The notes under the pieces: model-generated
The model's database searches: none
What the model saw: the letters and a program-made list of their open reading frames with translations, nothing else
What the model was told of the DNA's origin: nothing
Origin: Flavobacteriales bacterium
GTDB taxonomy: Bacteria > Bacteroidota > Bacteroidia > Flavobacteriales > Flavobacteriaceae
Assembly: GCA_027065935.1 (NCBI GenBank)
Contig: JAMONI010000020.1
Location: 1 to 18,815, forward strand
Length of the DNA stretch: 18,815 nt
Direction: 5' to 3'
Program-made: the position numbers and the translations under genes
In this document: in pieces, positions 6,965 to 14,484 of the stretch
How positions within the stretch are numbered: the first letter of the stretch is position 1
How the letters are laid out: every line of letters begins with the position of its first letter

Positions 6965-7655
6965 AGGTCGCAATTAATTTTTCCACGAGCGGCGGCACAC
7001 CTTTAACGGCCGTTTCCGGAATGATTTCCAAAGGATTGTTTAAAGAAATACCGGAGGGATGCGGGTCGATATAATATACCTTGGCGCCGGGCTTCAGTTC
7101 ATATACCAAGCCCGCCGCGGGATACACTTGCATACTCGTTCCTACGATGATGTATATGTCGGCTTGCCTTGTAAGGCGTGATGCTTCGGTTATGGCGGGC
7201 ACAGGTTCGCCGAACCATACGATATGCGGACGTAATTGCGCACCGTCTTCGGCCAAATCGCCCAAGTGAAGGTCGTCTTCCCAAGAATAAATTAACGACG
7301 GATTCTTTTCGCTACGCACTTTTTTCAACGCTCCGTGCAGATGCAACACGTTTTGGCTTCCCGCCCGTTCGTGCAAGTCGTCCACATTTTGCGTAATGAT
7401 GTAAGTGTCGAAATATTTTTCCAATTCGGCCAAAGCTTGGTGTGCGGCATTGGGACGGACTTCTTTCAGTTTTCTGCGCCGTAAGTTATAGAAGTCCAAA
7501 ACCATTTGCGGATTGCTCCGCCACGCCTCGGGGGAGGCTACTTCTTCAATACGATATTGTTGCCAATATCCGCCCGAATCCCTGAAGGTGGGAATCCCGC
7601 TTTCTTTACTGATACCGGCACCGGTTAATATTCTGATGACGGGTTTGTCGGTCAT
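6954..7655 (-). CDS. cobB: NAD-dependent protein deacylase, Sir2 class III type, zinc-less
   Basis: Removes acyl groups from protein lysines using NAD. In the 233 residues are the Rossmann motif GAGISKESGIPTFR (12-25), TQNVDDLH (88-95) and HLHG with catalytic His107. FYNLRRRKL carries the Tyr56-x-x-Arg59 pair that in SIRT5 and E. coli CobB binds succinyl or malonyl lysine, so a desuccinylase/demalonylase activity is likely. The protein has no cysteine at all, so the usual Cys4 zinc ribbon between HLHG and HIVWFGE is missing; that segment is still present at near-normal length (about 40 residues). Targets are unknown; metabolic enzymes nearby such as citrate synthase are only a guess. It heads a run with the DNA glycosylase (11-base overlap) and glutamine cyclotransferase, and follows the RNase P RNA gene. 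Confidence 0.93.
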   Translation of the reverse strand: MTDKPVIRILTGAGISKESGIPTFRDSGGYWQQYRIEEVASPEAWRSNPQMVLDFYNLRRRKLKEVRPNAAHQALAELEKYFDTYIITQNVDDLHERAGSQNVLHLHGALKKVRSEKNPSLIYSWEDDLHLGDLAEDGAQLRPHIVWFGEPVPAITEASRLTRQADIYIIVGTSMQVYPAAGLVYELKPGAKVYYIDPHPSGISLNNPLEIIPETAVKGVPPLVEKLIATYVG

Positions 7656-7676
7656 ATATAATGTTATGATGATGCA

Positions 7677-7684
7677 TAAAGATA
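7677..7684 (-). promoter_or_regulatory. Possible -7 box for the sirtuin unit
   Basis: Minus-strand TATCTTTA matches TAnnTTTG at seven of eight positions, 21 bases before the sirtuin ATG. It sits inside the T-rich tail of the RNase P RNA gene. Read-through from that gene is an equally good explanation for expression. Confidence 0.3.
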
Positions 7685-7694
7685 AAAAGAAAAA

Positions 7695-7998
7695 GTGAAA
7701 AGCAGACCTGTAAGCCGGATTCTGTCGAGTCTTGCCATTTATCTGGGACTACGGTTACCCGTAGCCTCTAGCTGCCTACCCACCGGCTCGGCCGGGCCAG
7801 CCTCAAGCGCCGGTATATTTGGCATTGCACCGCCTAGAGTTTAGCCTTTTCACTACAGCCGAACTGTACCTGGTTTCTGTGCCACTAGTCCTCTTCCGGC
7901 CTCTGCCGGAAGGACGGGTGTTACCCGCTAGGCCGCCCTGTGGTGTCCGGACTTTCCTCTCTCCGCTCGGGAGAGCGGCAAGACAGTCTGCTTTTCAC
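7695..7998 (-). ncRNA. rnpB: RNase P RNA (bacterial type A)
   Basis: The catalytic RNA that trims tRNA 5' leaders. On the minus strand the 5' half contains GAGGAAAGTCCGGAC (plus 7945-7959) and the 3' end ACAGAATCCGGCTTACAG (plus 7708-7725), the two conserved blocks that form the P4 core. The outer helix P1 is a perfect 13-bp pairing of GTGAAAAGCAGAC (7986-7998) with GTCTGCTTTTCAC (7695-7707). Between lie ACAGAAACC, GTGAAAAGGCTAAACTC, GGCGGTGCAATG and GGGTAGGCAGCTAGAGG, which resemble RNase P RNAs of Bacteroidota as I remember them. A T-rich stretch (minus-strand TTTTTCTTTTTATC) directly after P1 probably ends transcription, with P1 as the hairpin. Ends are set from P1 and may differ by a few bases. 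Open frames over it are not genes. Confidence 0.97.
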
Positions 7999-8006
7999 CG
8001 GACGTT

Positions 8007-8035
8007 AATATAACAAAAATCGTGCTAAAATGCAA
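8007..8035 (-). promoter_or_regulatory. Sigma70-like promoter for RNase P RNA
   Basis: On the minus strand TTGCAT (8030-8035), a 17-base spacer, and TATATT (8007-8012) resemble the classic TTGACA-N17-TATAAT promoter. Initiation about seven bases downstream falls at 7999-8000, just at the predicted 5' end of the RNA. No TAnnTTTG box lies in a suitable place. Confidence 0.5.
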
Positions 8036-8204
8036 GTGCTACCGACAGAAATCGGGGGATATTTCCCGACAAAACGCCCGCCTACGGGTGCCCAACAATT
8101 TATTTGAATGCGCAGGGGGTTATTTGCCGAATGTTTGTCGTTTGAACAAGCGTGGACAAAATATGACACATATGTTGTATTCCGGGCAAAATTCTCAGGC
8201 ATTC

Positions 8205-8237
8205 ATATATGCTTCGTACCGAAGCGAAGCCATATAT
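8205..8237. other. Imperfect palindrome upstream of pyruvate kinase
   Basis: A core perfect inverted repeat GCTTCG-TAC-CGAAGC (8211-8225) is flanked by ATATAT on the left (8205-8210) and, after an extra GAAGC and a C, by ATATAT on the right (8232-8237). It ends 21 bases before the pyk -7 box, so it overlaps the position expected for a -33 region or operator. The rest of this gap (8036-8204) holds no supported gene. Confidence 0.4.
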
Positions 8238-8258
8238 CAGGGCTTTTCAAATTAAACG

Positions 8259-8266
8259 TAACTTTG
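8259..8266 (+). promoter_or_regulatory. -7 promoter box for pyk-CYTH-radA
   Basis: TAACTTTG matches TAnnTTTG fully, with 14 bases between it and the pyk ATG at 8281. No good -33 TTTG is seen at the expected spacing. Confidence 0.5.
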
Positions 8267-8280
8267 CAAAAAAATAATGC

Positions 8281-9714
8281 ATGATTAAAAAGTTGAAGAA
8301 AACCAAAATTATCGCCACACTGGGACCGGCCGTGGAAAGTTATGCAATCAAGAAAAAAATGGTGGAAGCCGGTGTTAACGTGTTTCGGGTCAATTTTTCT
8401 CACGCGAATTACGATATCGTCAAAACTCAAATAGATCATATTCGTCAAATCCAAGACGAACTGCAAGTCAACGTAGGTATTCTGGCCGATTTACAAGGGC
8501 CAAAACTACGCATAGGCCGGATGGAAGACGAGGTCCGCTTGGAAGCGGGCGATAAATTTGTGCTGACTACGGAAAATATTGTAGGAACGAATAAAAAAGC
8601 TTATGTCAACTACGCCCCCCTGCCCGGGGAAGTAAATCCGGGAGAAATCATCCTGTTAGACGATGGAAAAATTCAATTGGAAGTAGTGGCTTCCGACCGG
8701 AAGAAAGAAATCGAAAGCCGGGTAATCCAAGGCGGTATTTTGAAGAGCAACAAAGGCATAAACCTTCCCGACAGCACCATCTCCATTCCATCCTTAACCG
8801 AAAAAGATTTAAAAGATTTGAGCTTTATCACGCAAAATGACTTCGATTGGTTGGCATTGTCTTTTGTGCGAAAAAAAGAAGACGTATTGGAATTAAAAAA
8901 ATATTTGAAAAACCATTTTAATTCCGACTTGCCCGTCATAGCCAAAATCGAAAAGCCGGAAGCGGTTCGCGAAATCAAATCCATCGTAAAAGTGTCGGAC
9001 GGCATTATGGTGGCTCGCGGCGACTTGGGTATTGAAATGGATATCGAAAAAGTTCCGGTCATTCAAAAACGCATCGTCAGGATGGCGCGCAAGCAGGCCA
9101 AACCCGTAATCATCGCCACCCAAATGATGGAAAGTATGATCGACAACCTGATTCCCTCCCGGGCCGAAGTCAACGATGTGGCCAATTCCGTTATGGACGG
9201 TGCCGATGCGGTAATGCTTTCGGGGGAAACTTCGGTGGGAAAACATCCGGTGGAAGTGGTAAGCCGTATGTCCGACATCATTTTACGCGTGCAAAATGCG
9301 GTGAAATATGCCGGCAAACAAAGAGCGCAATCCAAAAACGACCCGCGATTTATCTCGAAAATGATTTGTTATTACGGCGCCGAAACCGGCACGGAAATCA
9401 ACGCCAAAGTTATAACCACACTGACCGTTAGCGGATTTTCGGCCGTTCAAACGGCCATGCACCGTCCCAAACCTTACGTTTTTGCTTTTACCCGAAACAA
9501 AAAACTGCTAAACCGTTTGGCCTTGTACTGGGGCGTGTATTCGTTTTTTTACGACCGCTTGGTAAGCACCGACGAAACCATTAAAGACATTATCGATATT
9601 TTGAAGAAAAACAAAGTGGTACAAAAAGGAGATTTTGCTGTAAATTTAACTTCCATGCCGGTCAACGAGCAAGGCATGGTCAATACGTTACGTATTACCC
9701 AAATTAAATCCTAA
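8281..9714 (+). CDS. pyk: Pyruvate kinase
   Basis: Transfers phosphate from phosphoenolpyruvate to ADP, making ATP and pyruvate, the last step of glycolysis. The 477-residue protein shows TKIIATLGPA (8-17), the active-site Arg in VFRVNFSH (34-41), ADLQGPKLRIG (69-79), the B-domain lid (about 75-170), TEKD (173-176), the catalytic Lys222 in PVIAKIEKPEAV, the metal-binding MVARGDLGIE (243-252), and DAVMLSGETSVGKHP. The C-terminal domain (about 355-477) is complete. An ATG four bases upstream is out of frame, so 8281 is the start. The stop codon shares its last base with the ATG of the next gene (TAATG), implying coupled translation. Confidence 0.97.
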   Translation: MIKKLKKTKIIATLGPAVESYAIKKKMVEAGVNVFRVNFSHANYDIVKTQIDHIRQIQDELQVNVGILADLQGPKLRIGRMEDEVRLEAGDKFVLTTENIVGTNKKAYVNYAPLPGEVNPGEIILLDDGKIQLEVVASDRKKEIESRVIQGGILKSNKGINLPDSTISIPSLTEKDLKDLSFITQNDFDWLALSFVRKKEDVLELKKYLKNHFNSDLPVIAKIEKPEAVREIKSIVKVSDGIMVARGDLGIEMDIEKVPVIQKRIVRMARKQAKPVIIATQMMESMIDNLIPSRAEVNDVANSVMDGADAVMLSGETSVGKHPVEVVSRMSDIILRVQNAVKYAGKQRAQSKNDPRFISKMICYYGAETGTEINAKVITTLTVSGFSAVQTAMHRPKPYVFAFTRNKKLLNRLALYWGVYSFFYDRLVSTDETIKDIIDILKKNKVVQKGDFAVNLTSMPVNEQGMVNTLRITQIKS

Positions 9715-10172
9715 TGCACCGGGAGATCGAAAGGAAATTTTTGGTAAAATCCGGCCGTTGGAAGCAAGCGGCGGTACGACGATTTCATATCAAACAGGCA
9801 TACTTGAGCTTCGGCCCTCCTGTAACGGTTCGTGTAAGAGATAAAGACGGACAAGGCATGTTAACCGTTAAAGGCGAAAGTCACGACGGCGGAATTTCAC
9901 GTCGCGAATGGGAAAAGAAAATTACGATGGAAGATACCGGAATTTTATTTCAATTGGCACAAGGCCGTATCATTGAAAAAATCAGGTATGAAATCCCTTG
10001 GGAGGATGTGATTATTGAAGTGGATGAATTTATCCGACCGAGAAAAGGCCTTGTATTGGCCGAAATCGAACTCAAAGACGAAAACCAACCGCTAAACTTA
10101 CCGGATTGGTTGGGAGAGGAAGTAACCGGAAAAAAAGAATATTACAACGCATACATAGCACAATATGGCTAA
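9714..10172 (+). CDS. CYTH-domain triphosphate tunnel metalloenzyme
   Basis: Members hydrolyse or cyclise triphosphate compounds inside an eight-stranded beta tunnel. The 152-residue protein has the hallmark ExExK as EIERK (residues 4-8), strands with alternating basic residues (VTVRVRDKDG; MLTVKGE; REWEKKI), and acidic strands near the end (IIEVDEF, LAEIELKDE). These positions bind triphosphate and divalent metal. The small size and lack of a second domain resemble bacterial inorganic tripolyphosphatase-type members more than class IV adenylate cyclase, though the sequence does not settle the substrate. It starts on the last base of the pyk stop and overlaps the radA start by eight bases, so all three are translationally linked. 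A role in nucleotide or polyphosphate balance next to an ATP-making enzyme is only inference. Confidence 0.88.
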   Translation: MHREIERKFLVKSGRWKQAAVRRFHIKQAYLSFGPPVTVRVRDKDGQGMLTVKGESHDGGISRREWEKKITMEDTGILFQLAQGRIIEKIRYEIPWEDVIIEVDEFIRPRKGLVLAEIELKDENQPLNLPDWLGEEVTGKKEYYNAYIAQYG

Positions 10173-11508
10173 AACAAAACGTATTTATTACTGCCGGAAT
10201 TGCGGCAATCAATTTTCGCAGTGGATGGGACAATGTCCCGCTTGCAAGGAATGGAATACCATCGTGGAAGAAAAGGTTTCCAAGTTCGAAGCCAAGCGAG
10301 GTGTCAGGTTAAACGATGATGCCGGAGCGCTTGACTTAGGTGAAATAAAGGCGGATAGCACTTACCGCATTCCGACGGGAAACAGGGAATTGGACTTGGT
10401 ATTGGGCGGCGGATTGGTGCCGGGTTCCGTCATACTCCTCGGCGGTGAACCGGGTATCGGTAAATCCACATTGATGTTACAAACCGCCCTTCAAATGCCT
10501 TTCAAAACCTTATATATTTCGGGAGAAGAAAGCCCGGAGCAAATCAAAATGCGCGCCGAACGGCTGGGATTGACCCGCCCGGGCATAAAAATCTATCCGG
10601 AAACCGATACGCACCGTATCTTTAGCACCGTCAAAAAGGAGCAACCCGACATCCTGGTAGTGGATTCCATTCAAACGCTTTTTTCCCCGCGCATCGAATC
10701 GTCGCCGGGGAGTATCGTTCAAATCCGGGAATCGGCGGCGGAACTCATCCGGTTTGCCAAGCAAAGCCGTACGCCGGTTTTTATCATCGGTCATATAACC
10801 AAAGAAGGTGTAATTGCCGGACCGAAAATTTTGGAACACATGGTAGATACGGTGTTACAATTCGAAGGCGACCGGCATCATCAATACCGGATATTACGCA
10901 GTTTGAAAAACCGGTTCGGAAGCACATACGAAATAGGCATCTTCGAGATGACCGCCGAGGGTTTAAAGGCCGTTGACAACCCGGCGGGAGTACTGCTCCA
11001 CCGTTCCGGAGAAAATTTTAGCGGCACCTCGGCCGGGTTGGTGGTGGAAGGCATCCGGAGTTTTCCGGTGGAAACACAAGCTTTGGTGAGTCCGGCCGTA
11101 TATGGGACCCCCCAACGGTCGGTGACGGGATATGATGCCAAACGGGTAAACATGATTTTGGCCGTGCTGGAAAAACGCGCCGGATTACGCCTAAGCGACA
11201 AAGATGTTTTTCTCAACATTGCGGGCGGTATCCGCATCACGGATCCCGGATTGGATTTGGCCGTAGCCGCTTCGATATTTTCTTCCTGTCACGACTTGCC
11301 GGTTCGTTCGCATTATGCCTTTGCCGGCGAAGTGGGGCTTACGGGCGAAATCCGTCCCGTAGCCCGCATCGAACAACGCATCGGGGAAGCGGAAAAAAGC
11401 GGATTTGAACGTATCTTTATTTCCGCCCATCACAAAATCAACCCGGAACTTTACAACATCGAAATCACCGGATTAAAATCCATAGAAGAAATCAACGGAA
11501 TCGGTTAA
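10165..11508 (+). CDS. radA: DNA repair protein RadA (RecA/Lon-like branch-migration ATPase)
   Basis: A DnaB-like helicase paralogue that drives branch migration of recombination intermediates. In 447 residues: N-terminal zinc finger Cys10-x2-Cys13 and Cys24-x2-Cys27 (YYCRNCG, GQCPAC), Walker A GEPGIGKST (94-102), Walker B ILVVDSIQT (163-171), the RadA-specific KNRFG motif (248-252), and a C-terminal Lon-protease-like domain (about 300-447) with DLAVAASIFSS. Length is usual for the family. The ATG lies inside the end of the CYTH gene (ATGGCTAA overlap), and the gene is last in the pyk unit. It converges with the flavin-reductase gene 22 bases away and I see no hairpin terminator between them. 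Confidence 0.97.
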   Translation: MAKTKRIYYCRNCGNQFSQWMGQCPACKEWNTIVEEKVSKFEAKRGVRLNDDAGALDLGEIKADSTYRIPTGNRELDLVLGGGLVPGSVILLGGEPGIGKSTLMLQTALQMPFKTLYISGEESPEQIKMRAERLGLTRPGIKIYPETDTHRIFSTVKKEQPDILVVDSIQTLFSPRIESSPGSIVQIRESAAELIRFAKQSRTPVFIIGHITKEGVIAGPKILEHMVDTVLQFEGDRHHQYRILRSLKNRFGSTYEIGIFEMTAEGLKAVDNPAGVLLHRSGENFSGTSAGLVVEGIRSFPVETQALVSPAVYGTPQRSVTGYDAKRVNMILAVLEKRAGLRLSDKDVFLNIAGGIRITDPGLDLAVAASIFSSCHDLPVRSHYAFAGEVGLTGEIRPVARIEQRIGEAEKSGFERIFISAHHKINPELYNIEITGLKSIEEINGIG

Positions 11509-11530
11509 ACGAACACCAAGCAAAAGCAAC

Positions 11531-12133
11531 TTACATGGCGTATTTAAACCTGTCGTCGAACTTCAGCTTGTCCCGCACTTCCCGCATCGCACGGGCGTAG
11601 AGTTCGAGCTGACGAAGGGAATATTGCATACGTTCGAGCAGTAGTTTTTCTTCGGCCGAGAGGCTTTCTTCATTAAATTTTTCGTGAACGAAACGGACAA
11701 TCGTATGGTCGGGAATGAAAACCCATTTGTTGTTTTTATACACGTATGAACGCATGTCCGTCACCGGGTATTGGCCGTTGATTTCGGAACTTACGGAAAT
11801 CAACCAAACGGGTTTATGTCCGGTTTCTTTTTCACCGAAAAAAAGAGCAAAGTTTTTTATAGACGGAGTTGCACCGCCGTTCCATTCGGGAACCACAATG
11901 ATATATGCATCGGCTTTTCGGACTTGATTTCTTAACGGAGCCAAGATTTTCATCCATTGTTCTTCTCCTCGCCAAACGCCTTCATCCCACAAGGGAATAC
12001 CGGCTTCGGCCAAATCCAACAGTGCGATATCCTTAAATCCGGAATGCTTTTTGACCAAACCCGATACCACATCGGCAACTTTTCTCGATTGGGAAGGATT
12101 TCGATGACTGGCCGAAATAATTAATACATTCAT
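11531..12133 (-). CDS. NADPH-dependent FMN reductase-family protein
   Basis: A flavodoxin-fold protein of 200 residues expected to bind FMN and use NAD(P)H. The phosphate-binding loop is at the N terminus (VLIISASHRNPSQSRKVA, with the S-x-R-x-x-S pattern), and the second flavin loop is VVPEWNGGATPSIKNFALFF, close to the usual PEYNxxxPxxLKNAID of this family. It differs from classic members in a longer C-terminal helical tail (about 155-200) rich in charged residues. Its ATG overlaps the rsmG stop by four bases (ATGA), so it is second in that unit. The physiological substrate (quinone, azo compound, chromate or iron) cannot be told from sequence. Confidence 0.82.
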   Translation of the reverse strand: MNVLIISASHRNPSQSRKVADVVSGLVKKHSGFKDIALLDLAEAGIPLWDEGVWRGEEQWMKILAPLRNQVRKADAYIIVVPEWNGGATPSIKNFALFFGEKETGHKPVWLISVSSEINGQYPVTDMRSYVYKNNKWVFIPDHTIVRFVHEKFNEESLSAEEKLLLERMQYSLRQLELYARAMREVRDKLKFDDRFKYAM

Positions 12134-12777
12134 CGCTTAGTATTTTTGGTTTCGGGTAAATATACCAACTTTTTGGTTTTGAAGAATTCCTCGTCAAAAT
12201 AACCCGACAGCGGAATAACTTGCGTTCGGGGAAAGTTTTTTAACTCTTCGGCCAAATCACCGCCCTTCAAATACAATATGCCGTTTGGCATTTTATGTTT
12301 GTTTTTTTCGCTTATATTTTTCCGTGTCCAAGCGTAAAATTTGTCCATTCGGGCAACCGCCCTGCTCACGACAAAATCGTATTTACCGTGATGTTTTTCG
12401 ACACGAATCCGTTCGGTGGTCACGTTTTTTAACTCCAATGCATCCGTCAGGTATCGAATGGCTCTTATTTTTTTATCGATGGAATCCACCAAGTGAAATC
12501 GGACTTCGGGAAAATATATGGCCAAAGGCAATCCGGGAAAACCACCGCCCGTTCCTACATCCAAAATGTCACTTCCGGGCAAAAATTGGATAAATTTAGC
12601 GATGGCTAACGAATGTAGTACGTGTCGTTCGTAAAAATGATCAATGTCCTTGCGTGAAATCAAATTGATGCCGTCGTTTAAGGGACGGAACAATTCGCCG
12701 AGCTTGACAAACGTTTCGTATTGCCTGCCGGTCAGGTCAAAGTATTTGCTTAATATTTGCGCGTGATTTATCCGCAT
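12130..12777 (-). CDS. rsmG: 16S rRNA (guanine527-N7)-methyltransferase
   Basis: Methylates N7 of G527 in 16S rRNA using S-adenosylmethionine. Starting at the ATG at 12777 it has 215 residues, usual for RsmG; a TTG two codons upstream is also in frame. It shows FVKLGELFRPLNDGINLISRKD, the AdoMet-binding motif DILDVGTGGGFPGLPLAI, the acidic end of the second strand FHLVDSIDKK, and DFVVSRAVARMD, all diagnostic for this family. The -7 box at 12798-12805 leaves a leader of about 14 bases and supports the ATG choice. It is co-transcribed with the flavin reductase-like gene. Confidence 0.96.
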   Translation of the reverse strand: MRINHAQILSKYFDLTGRQYETFVKLGELFRPLNDGINLISRKDIDHFYERHVLHSLAIAKFIQFLPGSDILDVGTGGGFPGLPLAIYFPEVRFHLVDSIDKKIRAIRYLTDALELKNVTTERIRVEKHHGKYDFVVSRAVARMDKFYAWTRKNISEKNKHKMPNGILYLKGGDLAEELKNFPRTQVIPLSGYFDEEFFKTKKLVYLPETKNTKR

Positions 12778-12797
12778 ATACAATAAAAAAAGATATG

Positions 12798-12805
12798 CAA
12801 AGTTA
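12798..12805 (-). promoter_or_regulatory. -7 promoter box for rsmG
   Basis: Minus-strand TAACTTTG is a full match to TAnnTTTG and lies 20 bases before the rsmG ATG. Upstream there is only a T-rich stretch and no clear TTTG. It is divergent from, and about 27 bases from, the -7 box of the polysaccharide genes. Confidence 0.5.
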
Positions 12806-12808
12806 ATA

Positions 12809-12839
12809 TTTATAAAGTAGATAAAATTGCTTATATTTG
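12809..12839 (+). promoter_or_regulatory. Promoter for the Wzz-RfbCD run
   Basis: TTTA (12809-12812), a 19-base spacer and TATATTTG (12832-12839) fit the Bacteroidota promoter with one mismatch in the -33 box. The ATG follows 19 bases later, leaving a leader of about 12-13 bases. Confidence 0.5.
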
Positions 12840-12858
12840 CTCTAAATACGTGTGAATT

Positions 12859-13932
12859 ATGAACGAAAAGCCTGTCCGCAAAACCGATGAAGTGGATTTG
12901 TTTACTTTTTTTTCCGCTTTGGGTAATGTTTTTAAATCGCTTTTCAATTTTTTTAAATCCATTTTGATTTTTCTGTTCGACCGCATCGTTTTTGTGCCTT
13001 ACGTTTATTTCAAAAAGTTCAAACGCATTGTGTTGCCATTGTTCGGTTTGGCCTTTGTTTTGGGATTATTGGCCGATTTATCCAAAAAAGACCTGTATAA
13101 AGCGGAAGTTTTGCTATCGCCTTCTTATGACAGCGGGAAAGAACTTTATTCACAAATCGAATATCTCAACAGCCTGATCGCCCTTCAGGATACCAACAAG
13201 CTGGCCGAAATATTAAACATTTCACCCGGAGAAAGCGCATCTTTGATTCAATTCAAAATCGCCCCCAATTACAACGAACGCATCAATATCAAGTATTTTA
13301 ACGAATACGTTTATTATCTCGACTCGCTTGCGGTGGAAAACATTTCATACGAATCATTCGTTCAATCGCTTACAAAACAACAGTTCGACTATCCTCAACA
13401 TGTTCTGGAAGTTATTTCCGACATGCCTTCGGTCTTCGGAAAGCTCAATCCTTACTTCAATAACTTATTGGAAGACAACGAGTTGTTCAAAAAACGGCGG
13501 GATCAATTCATCGCCACACACAAGTTGCTTTTGGAACAAAACCTGCAAGCCCTCAAACAAATCGACAGTTTGCGAAGCGCCGTGGATGTCGCTATAAAAA
13601 ACTCGGCCAACGCCGAAAACATTCCCGGCGGAAGTGTAATCGTCGGCACTTCCAAGATAGAATTTCCCGAAACCAAATACGATTTGTTTCAAAAACGAAC
13701 CGAACTGCTCAACTACATCCAATCCATCAAAAAAAAGCTGAGCGACGAAACGGAAATTCTTAAGATGAACTCCACATTTCCCGAAATCGGCGAACCTTAT
13801 CAACCGTTGCGCAGAAACTTTATCTTGGTTTTCCTGTTCGGATTGGCGGTTCTGTTGATCACCGTGTTCAACTTACTCGAATTTATCATTTACTTAAACA
13901 AACGCTACGAAGCAACCAAAAATCAGACTTGA
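12859..13932 (+). CDS. Wzz-like polysaccharide chain-length determinant
   Basis: An inner-membrane protein expected to set the length of O-antigen or capsule chains. The 357 residues have a Phe-rich, amphipathic N-terminal stretch (14-55), a first membrane span (about 57-73), a large extracytoplasmic part with helical, heptad-like segments (about 75-315), and a second span (about 321-346) with a short basic tail. This topology, and the text LYKAEVLLSPSYDSGKE after the first span, match Wzz family proteins. The proline-rich motif before the second span is reduced to GEPYQPLRRN. There is no C-terminal tyrosine kinase. It is followed after six bases by rfbC, consistent with a surface polysaccharide role. 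Confidence 0.8.
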   Translation: MNEKPVRKTDEVDLFTFFSALGNVFKSLFNFFKSILIFLFDRIVFVPYVYFKKFKRIVLPLFGLAFVLGLLADLSKKDLYKAEVLLSPSYDSGKELYSQIEYLNSLIALQDTNKLAEILNISPGESASLIQFKIAPNYNERINIKYFNEYVYYLDSLAVENISYESFVQSLTKQQFDYPQHVLEVISDMPSVFGKLNPYFNNLLEDNELFKKRRDQFIATHKLLLEQNLQALKQIDSLRSAVDVAIKNSANAENIPGGSVIVGTSKIEFPETKYDLFQKRTELLNYIQSIKKKLSDETEILKMNSTFPEIGEPYQPLRRNFILVFLFGLAVLLITVFNLLEFIIYLNKRYEATKNQT

Positions 13933-13938
13933 ACCTGA

Positions 13939-14484
13939 ATGAAAGTCATCAAAAAAATTTTCGACCGTTGCTTTTTGCTTCAACCTCAAATCCATCCCGA
14001 CCACCGGGGGTTTTTCTTTGAATTTTATAACCGGAAAGCATTTCTGAAAGCCACCGGCTTGGATATGGATTTCGTTCAAGACAACCTGGCCCGTTCCCGG
14101 TTCGGCGTTTTGCGCGGATTTCATTTTCAAAAACCGCCCTACGAACAAGCCAAATTGGTAAGTGTAATCAAAGGAAAAATTTTGGACGTTGTCGTCGATA
14201 TACGTCCCGAATCGCCTACGTTTCTGCAACATTATGCCGTAGAACTTAACGAACAAAACCGCTATCAGCTCTTTATCCCCAAGGGATTTGCCCATGCCTA
14301 TCTATCCCTGGCCGATGAAACGTACGTCTTTTACAAAACCGACGCCTTTTACCACCCCCAAGCCGATTCCGGATTCCGTTTTGACGACCCCGATGTCAAT
14401 GTAAACTGGCCTATCGATATCCGCCGTATGATTGTGTCCGAAAAAGACCGGAACTTAGCCTTCGTAAAAGACATTTTCGGATGA
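13939..14484 (+). CDS. rfbC: dTDP-4-dehydrorhamnose 3,5-epimerase
   Basis: Third enzyme of dTDP-L-rhamnose synthesis, epimerising C3 and C5 of the 4-keto sugar. The 181-residue cupin has HPDHRGFFFEFYN for the N-terminal substrate loop, catalytic His62 in VLRGFHFQ, KLVSVIKGKILDVVVDIR, FIPKGFAHAYLSL, and the active-site Tyr132 region VFYKTDAFYHP, followed by GFRFDDPDVNVNWP. All are standard RmlC features and the length is typical. It overlaps rfbD by four bases (ATGA). Confidence 0.95.
   Translation: MKVIKKIFDRCFLLQPQIHPDHRGFFFEFYNRKAFLKATGLDMDFVQDNLARSRFGVLRGFHFQKPPYEQAKLVSVIKGKILDVVVDIRPESPTFLQHYAVELNEQNRYQLFIPKGFAHAYLSLADETYVFYKTDAFYHPQADSGFRFDDPDVNVNWPIDIRRMIVSEKDRNLAFVKDIFG

Noticed and set aside
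6965..6973. TTG start for the DNA glycosylase
   Set aside because: An ATG three codons downstream fits the family length; TTG is rarer. The same reasoning applies to the TTG at 12783 for rsmG.
7819..8013. Plus-strand 64-residue frame over the RNase P RNA gene
   Set aside because: The conserved RNA blocks and the 13-bp P1 helix explain the sequence; the frame is incidental.
8022..8255. Plus-strand 77-residue frame in the rnpB-pyk gap
   Set aside because: No family resemblance, it covers the pyk upstream palindrome and the rnpB promoter, and it has no promoter of its own.
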